A stretch of DNA of 64,000 nucleotides from Mangrovivirga cuniculi (GTDB lineage: Bacteria > Bacteroidota > Bacteroidia > Cytophagales > Cyclobacteriaceae): contig NZ_CP028923.1 of NCBI RefSeq assembly GCF_005166025.1, forward strand, positions 3,040,001 through 3,104,000, in the 5' to 3' direction. Below, one piece after another: positions 57,946 through 64,000 of the stretch (position 1 is the first letter of the stretch; each line of letters opens with the position of its first letter). Position numbers and translations under genes: made by a program. The notes beneath the pieces are model-generated. The model saw nothing but the letters and a program-made list of their open reading frames with translations, was not told the DNA's origin and ran no database searches.

Positions 57946-58285
57946 GCGTGATACTTTTTTACTTCTCGAAGACATGCTTGAATCATGCAGGAAAATCCAA
58001 AAATACACTAAGGACCATAACTATGAATCATTTAATTCAGATGATAAAACTGTCGATGCAGTTGTAAGGAATTTTGAAATAATTGGAGAAGCAGCAAATA
58101 GAATTGATTCTGAATTTAAAGATCAACATCCTTAAATTGAATGGAATAGAATAAGAGGATTTAGAAACAGAATAGTCCATGAATATTTTGGGATAGATAA
58201 TTCAATTGTCTGGGCAATTATAGAAGATTATTTAGAGGAGCTTACAAATTGGATAGAGAAAATAATAAACGAAAAGACCACTTAA
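57938..58285 (+). pseudogene. HEPN-family toxin with in-frame stop
   Basis: 115 codons in one frame, but codon 66 is TAA (58133-58135), between DQHP and IEWNRIRGFRNRIVHEYFG. The RNase motif R-x4-H (RNRIVH) lies after the stop, so the product ends before its active site. In homologues the position is usually a Glu or Pro-like codon in HPEIPW, so GAA to TAA fits a single substitution. The partner antitoxin is intact. Either a dead toxin or a sequence error. Confidence 0.75.
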
Positions 58286-58398
58286 TCCTAACATCATGTT
58301 CCATGAATAATCCCTCTCTCTAAACTTAAACATAATTCACTGATAGTCATTAACTTTTCTTTTTGTCTTTATCGCTCTTTTTCTTTTTCAAATGAATG

Positions 58399-58507
58399 AT
58401 AGCGGTCAAGGCCGGGCATAGCAATCCCAGGCATATTGATAGGTCCGCTGCGTAAAGCCAAACCTTTACCTTATTAAGCAAAATAGCAGGTTAACACTAA
58501 CCGCTAT
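58399..58507. repeat. 109-bp inverted-repeat element with internal hairpins
   Basis: Outer arms ATAGCGGT (58399-58406) and ACCGCTAT (58500-58507). Internal pairs include GCCGGG with CCCAGGC (one bulge), TAAAG-N6-CTTTA and GGTTA-ACAC-TAACC. The regular nested pairing suggests a structured RNA, a recombination site or a MITE-like element. Confidence 0.55.
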
Positions 58508-58559
58508 TTCTAGATATTATTGTTTTGTTTGGCACCAAATACACCCCCAATGAACAGAC

Positions 58560-59537
58560 TTAGGTGCATTGAATAACTACCTTTCCCCTCACTTTACGAT
58601 TCATCTTTTCTTCCAGGGCTTCGGAAGCCTCCGCTAATGGGTATACCTTATGAATATGTGGAGTAACTTTTCCTTCTGCCAGCCATTGCATGAGTTGTTT
58701 GGTGTTTTCCATATTCTTTTGTGGCGTTTTCATGGCAAAATTCCCCCAAAACACTCCAACTATAGAACATCCTTTTAACAGGGTTAGGTTTAATGGAATT
58801 TTGGGAATGTCACCGGCAGCAAATCCAACGACTAAATAGCGGCCTTCCCAGGCCATGGTTCGTAAGGCCTGCTCAGAATAATCACCTCCTACCGGATCAT
58901 AAATTACATCGGCGCCGCTACCCTCAGTCAATTCTTTGATTCTTGCCTTTAAATCTTCTTGTGTATAGTTAATCAGTTCATCAGCACCATATTGCTTGCA
59001 AAGCTGTAATTTCTCATCAGTGGAAGCAACGGCAATCACTTTAGCTCCCATCAGCTTGCCGAGTTCTACCGCTGCCAGTCCGACTCCACCGGATGCACCT
59101 AATACGACCAGTGTTTCTCCCGGCTGTAAATTTGCCCGGTCCTTTAATGCGTGGTAAGAAGTTCCATATGCGATCATAAAAGATGCAGCAACCGAAAAGT
59201 CCATCTTATTCGGTTTTTTAAAGCAAACATTGGCCGGAACTGCAACCTCCTCAGCATATCCGCCTTGCATGACAAAACCAAAAACTTCATCGCCAACTTC
59301 CAGGTGTTTGACACCAGCACCCACTTCCTTAACTACGCCCGCTACATCACTCCCGGGAATGAATGGCAACTCGGGTTTAAATTGGTACAATCCCTGGATG
59401 ATCAAGGTGTCCGGGAAATTAACACCACAGGTTTTTACGGTAATTAATACTTCTTTGTCTTTAATCTTTGGTGACTCAATATCTTCTACCATGAGCTTCG
59501 ATGGTGGACCAAATTCTTTACATACTACTGCTTTCAT
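58560..59537 (-). CDS. Quinone oxidoreductase-like MDR enzyme
   Basis: A 325-residue medium-chain dehydrogenase/reductase. It starts with the GroES-like fold (KAVVCKEFGPPSKLMVEDI) and has an NADPH-binding GASGGVGLAA loop. There are no structural zinc cysteines, so it is the quinone-reductase (QOR) branch. It begins one base after the stop of the next upstream gene and is the last gene of the minus-strand operon. Confidence 0.9.
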   Translation of the reverse strand: MKAVVCKEFGPPSKLMVEDIESPKIKDKEVLITVKTCGVNFPDTLIIQGLYQFKPELPFIPGSDVAGVVKEVGAGVKHLEVGDEVFGFVMQGGYAEEVAVPANVCFKKPNKMDFSVAASFMIAYGTSYHALKDRANLQPGETLVVLGASGGVGLAAVELGKLMGAKVIAVASTDEKLQLCKQYGADELINYTQEDLKARIKELTEGSGADVIYDPVGGDYSEQALRTMAWEGRYLVVGFAAGDIPKIPLNLTLLKGCSIVGVFWGNFAMKTPQKNMENTKQLMQWLAEGKVTPHIHKVYPLAEASEALEEKMNRKVRGKVVIQCT

Positions 59538-59538
59538 A

Positions 59539-60543
59539 TTAGTCTTCGATCACTTTTAATACCAATTTACCCATTTTCTCTCCTGAGAATAAGCGCAAAA
59601 ATGTCTCGTGAAAATTTTCTATTCCTTCATACACATCTTCTTTACTCTTCAATTTCCCTTGCGCGATCCAACCTCCCATTTCCTGGGCTGCTTTTCCATA
59701 ATCCTTCGCATAGTCCATGACCACCATCCCCTGCATAGTTGCCCGGTTTACTAACAAAGACAAATAATTACTTGGGCCGTTGACGTTTTCTTTATTGTTA
59801 TACTGTGAAATAGCTCCGCAGATAACCACCCTGGCGTGCATTCGCAGCCTGGCTAAAGCAGCATCCAGAATTTCTCCTCCAACATTATCAAAGTACACAT
59901 CAATCCCTTTAGGGCATTCCCGCTTAATTGCAGTGTGTACATTTTCTGATTTATAGTCGATAGCACCATCAAAGCCTAATTCTTCTTTTATATAATTGCA
60001 TTTCTTTTCACCACCAGCAATACCAACTACTTTGCATCCTTTGATCTTAGCTATTTGCCCGACGACACTACCCACTGCTCCAGCTGCTCCGGAAACAAGC
60101 ACGACATCTCCTTCTTTAATCTTTCCCACTTCTAAAATGCCAAAATAGGCAGTCATCCCCGGCATTCCCAGGGTGCCAATATACGTGGGTAAAGATGCCA
60201 GGTTAGGATCTACTTTGTACCAGTTATCACCATTGGAAACGGCATACTGCTGTACCCCACCCCAGCCAGTCAAGACATCTCCTTCGTTAAACTTTGGGTG
60301 GTTGTTGGATTTAATTACTTCCCCTATCGATCCTGCACGCATAACATCATCAATTTTTACAGGTTCAATATATGACTTGCTATCGTTTATCCATCCCCGC
60401 ATGGCCGGGTCGAGTGATACATAATGCTGCTGAATTAACACTTCGCCATCGCCGGGTTCCGGAACCGGATTAGATTGTAGTTCCCAGGTATCTTTTTCCG
60501 GTAGCCCTTGAGGGCGCTTTTTTAATATGATTTGCTTATTCAT
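59539..60543 (-). CDS. NADPH-dependent MDR reductase (CurA/PTGR type)
   Basis: A 334-residue reductase: LDPAMRGWI near the N-terminus, NADPH loop SGAAGAVGSVVGQIAKIKG, and Tyr in YFDNVGGE. This is the leukotriene/curcumin double-bond reductase pattern. It reduces alpha,beta-unsaturated carbonyls. In operon with the QOR-like gene and an SDR. Confidence 0.9.
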   Translation of the reverse strand: MNKQIILKKRPQGLPEKDTWELQSNPVPEPGDGEVLIQQHYVSLDPAMRGWINDSKSYIEPVKIDDVMRAGSIGEVIKSNNHPKFNEGDVLTGWGGVQQYAVSNGDNWYKVDPNLASLPTYIGTLGMPGMTAYFGILEVGKIKEGDVVLVSGAAGAVGSVVGQIAKIKGCKVVGIAGGEKKCNYIKEELGFDGAIDYKSENVHTAIKRECPKGIDVYFDNVGGEILDAALARLRMHARVVICGAISQYNNKENVNGPSNYLSLLVNRATMQGMVVMDYAKDYGKAAQEMGGWIAQGKLKSKEDVYEGIENFHETFLRLFSGEKMGKLVLKVIED

Positions 60544-60573
60544 GATTATTTAAGGTTTTGTGTTTATAGTTTT

Positions 60574-61329
60574 TTACAGGGAGGTTCCACCATCTAAGGT
60601 GATGGTTTGCCCGGTAATAAATTTAGTGCTTTCTGATGCTAACCACACGATGGCTTCTGCTACTTCTTCTGCCTGGCCATAGCGCTTCATTGGGATAACG
60701 CTTTTAAGCATCTCATCCATATCGGGTCTTACAGCTAACAGCTTATCTAGCAGGGCTGATTCTGTATAACCGGGACACACGGCATTGATTCGGATATTTT
60801 TTGTAGCATATTCTAATGCTGCCGATTTTGTCATGCCTACTACGGCAAACTTACTGGCGGAATAAGACAAGTTATTGAGCGATGCCTTAAGTCCTGCCAG
60901 GGAAGCCACATTGACAATATTGCCATGCCCTTGCTTCATCATCTGCTGCAAGGCGAGCTTCATGCCATAGAATACGCCCGTTTGATTGACAGCAATCACA
61001 CTGTCCCAATCTTCGAGGGCATAATCGCCCGTTTTGGCCATCGTTTTTGGACCGATACCAGCATTATTGACCATTACGTCTAATTGCCCATACTCTGCTA
61101 CCGTTTTGTTTACCAGTTCTTCTACTTCATCAAACCTGGCAACATTGGCTACGATCGCTTTTGCCTCGCCACCTTTTTCAATGATTTCATCAACTACTTT
61201 TTGTGCTTTATCTTCTCGTATATCGGAGACTACCACTTTCGCCCGGTGGTTTGAGAAATGCTTTGCCGCAGCCGCCCCGATGCCAGATCCTGCCCCGGTA
61301 ACTATTACTACTTTATCTTTTACTTCCAT
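60574..61329 (-). CDS. Short-chain dehydrogenase/reductase
   Basis: A 251-residue classical SDR: NAD(P) motif TGAGSGIG (residues 11-18), NNAG, and the catalytic YSASK with Ser upstream. It ends with ITLDGGTSL, the usual family tail. Likely a 3-hydroxyacyl or other alcohol dehydrogenase serving the same pathway. Spaced 30 bases from the MDR gene and 25 from the acyl-CoA dehydrogenase. Confidence 0.92.
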   Translation of the reverse strand: MEVKDKVVIVTGAGSGIGAAAAKHFSNHRAKVVVSDIREDKAQKVVDEIIEKGGEAKAIVANVARFDEVEELVNKTVAEYGQLDVMVNNAGIGPKTMAKTGDYALEDWDSVIAVNQTGVFYGMKLALQQMMKQGHGNIVNVASLAGLKASLNNLSYSASKFAVVGMTKSAALEYATKNIRINAVCPGYTESALLDKLLAVRPDMDEMLKSVIPMKRYGQAEEVAEAIVWLASESTKFITGQTITLDGGTSL

Positions 61330-61354
61330 TGGTCTGTTTTCTTATTCCGGGTAT

Positions 61355-62582
61355 CTAAAAATTTCTATTATTATCGGAATGCTTCCTGATTACACTTTTA
61401 CCCAATTGATACATGTGCACTTCATCGGGGCCGTCGGCTAAGCGCAACACTCTTGCCGCAGCATAGAAATGCGCGAGTGGCGTATCCGGGCCAACTCCCA
61501 TACCTCCGTGAATCTGAATGGCTCGGTCTATGACTTTTAGCGCCATATTTGGAGCAACTATTTTTATCATAGCGATCAGGTCTTTTGATGCTTTATTACC
61601 AAGCTTATCCATTTTATCGGCAGCAGAAAGCGTTAATAACCGGGCTTGCTCTATTTCGCATTGGGATTGGGCAATCTCCTGGCGGATACTACTGTAATCT
61701 TTCAATGTTTTGCCAAAGGTAGATCGTTCTGTAGCGCGCCTGGACATTAGTTCCAGCGATCGCTGGGCCATTCCTATCAATCGCATGCAATGGTGAATAC
61801 GTCCGGGACCTAATCTACCTTGAGCAATCTCAAATCCCCTTCCTTCTCCAAGGATCAGGTTTTCTTTAGGCACTCGTACGTTTTCTAATTCAATTTCTGC
61901 ATGACCTTCCGGCGAATCGTTGAAGCCAAATACCGATAATGCCCTTACCACCTTTACCCCCGGAGTGTCCATCGGAACTAAAATCATGCTCTGTTGCTGA
62001 TGTCGTGGTGCCTCAGGATCAGTTTTACCCATTACAATAGCAATTTTACACGCAGGGTTCATTCCTCCGGAAGACCACCATTTGGTACCATTAATAATAT
62101 AGTCGTCACCCTCTGGAGTAATTGTCGTTTCAATATTGGTGGCATCAGAAGAAGCAACCTGAGGTTCAGTCATTAAAAAAGCTGAGCGGATTGTACCATC
62201 CATTAATGGGTCCAGCCATTGTTTTTGCTGTTCCGGTGATCCATATTTTGCCAGCACCTCCATGTTTCCCGTATCCGGGGCATTACAATTAAAAATCTCT
62301 GATGACCACAAAATACGCCCCATTATTTCTGCCAGGGGGCATACTCAAGGTTTGATAATCCGGAACTTAAATCTCCATAGCTTTTGGCAAAAATAAGTTC
62401 CATAACCCTGCAGCTTTCGCCTTTTCTTTAAGATCTTCCATTCCCGGCCAGGGCTTCCATCGATTATCAGGATTGTAAAGAAACGCATTGACCTCCCCTT
62501 CTACCGGGAGTATATGCTCTTCAAAAAAACTGGTTAGCTTCTTTTGGAGTTCAAGTGTTCTTTCTGTGTACTCAAAATTCAT
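61355..62582 (-). CDS. Acyl-CoA dehydrogenase (ACAD10/11-like), frameshifted
   Basis: About 409 residues after two single-base deletions are restored (plus-strand runs TTTT 62382-62385 and GGGGG 62335-62339). The join reads [27 protein letters not shown], normal for the family. FAD and substrate motifs include [13 protein letters not shown] and WWSSGG, with the late IHGGMGVG and LADGPDEVH motifs. It oxidises acyl-CoA to enoyl-CoA. Operon with SDR and MDR genes. Confidence 0.88.
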
Positions 62583-62819
62583 TTTTTATGTATCTTATTT
62601 CGTTTTGGCTTTACAACAGTTTGCAGCAGGAGCCATCGCTTTCTTTATGTTCTTTATGTAAGGATCATGAGTGGCAAATCACGACAACCTAAAAACATAA
62701 ATGGGAAACCGTAAGGATATGCCTTTATGAACGAATAAATCCTTATTTAACCGGCTATTATATAGCTTTTAGGCTTGCGTTTTTAATTCGTTAACTACCT
62801 CATAAACTGCGTCTTGCTA

Positions 62820-64000
62820 TTAATTAAAAACCTCTTTTTCCCCGGCAATGGTCAATACCTCTTCATTTAGCAATACTTCGGCCAGTCCATTAGTCTTAGG
62901 CAGTTCGTATTTAAAATAGAATTTCATTGCGTGAATTTTGCTTTCGTAAAACTCCTCTGAATATGTTTTCTTTCCGGTAACTAACGCATTTTTAGCATTT
63001 ACAGCCATCTCTAACCATATCCACGATAATGTAATGGTGCTTAGATACTCCATAAATGGGGTAGCATCTGACAGGAAACGTTCATAATCGCCCTTTTTGG
63101 CAAAACCAATCAAGTGCTGTATCACTTTGGATGCTTCTTGTAGTTTATCACCTAATTTCCCGGCATACTTTTTCAGATCATCATATTTTAAAGCGCTATT
63201 AATGGTCTGTTTAATCTCCTCCGTCAACAGTTGCAAGGCTTTACCATTTTCTAATAGCAATTTTCTACCTAATAAATCTTGTGACTGAATTCCTGTGGTT
63301 CCTTCATAGATAGAAAAAATACGGATATCGCGATGATATTGCTGTAAGATAAAGTCAGTACAAAATCCATAGCCACCTAACACCTGCAATCCGTTAGAAA
63401 CTGATTGTGCTCCCATTTCAGACGGATAAGTTTTAACCATTGGTATGATTAACTCCAACAATAAACCATACTTTTCCTTCTCCTTTTCATCGGTCAGGGT
63501 GTGTTTTAAATCATAGTATTTAGATGCCAGTAAAACCAGGCCCAAAGAGCCTTCTGATACAGTTTTCTGGAAGAGCAACATTCTTCTAACATCCGGATGA
63601 TTGATAATAAAGGTTTGTCCCTCCTCCGGGTCTTTTTTACCGGTGCTGGCTAATTTTCTACCTTGCGGACGTTCTTTGGCATATTCTAATGATGCATGAT
63701 ATGCAGCCGTAGCAATGGCAGCGCCACCCCTTCCTACTGCAATACGAGCACCGTTCATCATTAAAAACATATATTTTAGTCCCTTATTGGCCTCACCGAC
63801 CAAAAACCCCTGACACTCGCCGGCATCGCCAAAACCTAGATGAGTGGTACAATAGCCCCGTTGGCCCATTTTCTGAAAGTCTGCGACCGTGGTAACATCA
63901 TTGGAAACCAGATTCCCCTCTTCATCCGGACGTTTTTTAGGCACGACAAATAAGGAGATCCCTTTAGTTCCTGCCGGAGCGCCCTCTATTCGTGCCAAAA
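62820..64000 (-). CDS. Acyl-CoA dehydrogenase (DmdC/FadE-like), partial
   Basis: The C-terminal ~392 residues of a dehydrogenase whose start lies beyond the right edge. It carries KGISLFVVPK, the helical GARIAVGRGGAAIATAAYH segment and the late QVLGGYGFCTDF and IYEGTTGIQSQDL motifs. The long insert and length fit the ~600-residue 3-methylmercaptopropionyl-CoA or broad acyl-CoA dehydrogenase branch. Cut by the window, not broken. Confidence 0.9.
   Translation of the reverse strand, partial: LARIEGAPAGTKGISLFVVPKKRPDEEGNLVSNDVTTVADFQKMGQRGYCTTHLGFGDAGECQGFLVGEANKGLKYMFLMMNGARIAVGRGGAAIATAAYHASLEYAKERPQGRKLASTGKKDPEEGQTFIINHPDVRRMLLFQKTVSEGSLGLVLLASKYYDLKHTLTDEKEKEKYGLLLELIIPMVKTYPSEMGAQSVSNGLQVLGGYGFCTDFILQQYHRDIRIFSIYEGTTGIQSQDLLGRKLLLENGKALQLLTEEIKQTINSALKYDDLKKYAGKLGDKLQEASKVIQHLIGFAKKGDYERFLSDATPFMEYLSTITLSWIWLEMAVNAKNALVTGKKTYSEEFYESKIHAMKFYFKYELPKTNGLAEVLLNEEVLTIAGEKEVFN

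Noticed and set aside
56000-58560. Retron or prophage in the accessory patch
   Set aside because: No reverse transcriptase, integrase or phage structural gene is visible.

Overview
The window looks like chromosome from a member of the Bacteroidota, probably a marine Cytophagales-type bacterium. The reasons are the AT-rich base composition, a type IX secretion sorting domain, a TonB-dependent receptor paired with a DUF4249 lipoprotein, many Sec and lipoprotein signal peptides, almost no Shine-Dalgarno sequences, and a few promoter boxes of the TAnnTTTG type. No rRNA, tRNA, CRISPR array, prophage or recognisable transposase gene was seen. The taxonomic placement is inferred from these features and was not checked by any search.

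Layout: 0.3-2.6 kb is a MoxR ATPase/VWA pair. 2.6-5.6 kb holds a DoxX-like/glutathione peroxidase pair and a serine hydrolase, separated by copies of an intergenic structured repeat. 6-13.5 kb carries a secreted multidomain cyanophycinase-like protein, a carboxypeptidase-regulatory-domain protein, a dienoyl-CoA isomerase-like enzyme, a Dcp-type lipoprotein peptidase and a cytochrome c lipoprotein. 13.8-22 kb is rich in peptidases and glycosidases (M24, M1, GH3, GH20). 22-25 kb has a duplicated-domain lipoprotein and a BlaI/M56 regulatory pair with a clear palindromic operator. 25-32.6 kb has an outer-membrane protein, a sulfatase, an unusual membrane protein with two ExbD-like domains, and a Hint-domain surface protein. 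32.7-35.1 kb is a lipoprotein-type KatG with an OxyR-like operator. 35-39.6 kb has a TPR protein, a PNPOx-like protein, and a DUF2953/GerW pair that resembles ytfI-ytfJ of spore formers. 39.7-43.6 kb is a TonB receptor/DUF4249 pair. 43.7-50.3 kb holds an orphan histidine kinase, a second serine hydrolase and several small proteins. 50.9-56 kb is a five-gene Lol-like ABC export operon ending in an outer-membrane barrel. 56-58.5 kb is an accessory patch: a Cys-rich peptide candidate, parDE, and an MNT/HEPN module. The two toxin-antitoxin modules are each preceded by one copy of a ~290-bp repeat. 58.5-64 kb is a minus-strand fatty-acid/oxidoreductase operon running off the right edge.

Seven otherwise intact genes are broken by nine single-base deletions, nearly all in short homopolymers. 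I annotate them as whole genes, because the pattern suits consensus sequencing error better than gene decay. The HEPN toxin is different: it has an in-frame nonsense codon.

The most interesting unexplained material is (1) the two-hairpin intergenic repeat at 2.6-2.8 and 5.5-5.6 kb, (2) the repeat-flanked toxin-antitoxin cassettes with attC-like 53-bp ends, (3) the five-TM protein with tandem ExbD-like domains, and (4) the Cys-rich peptide/membrane-protein pair at 56.0-56.4 kb.
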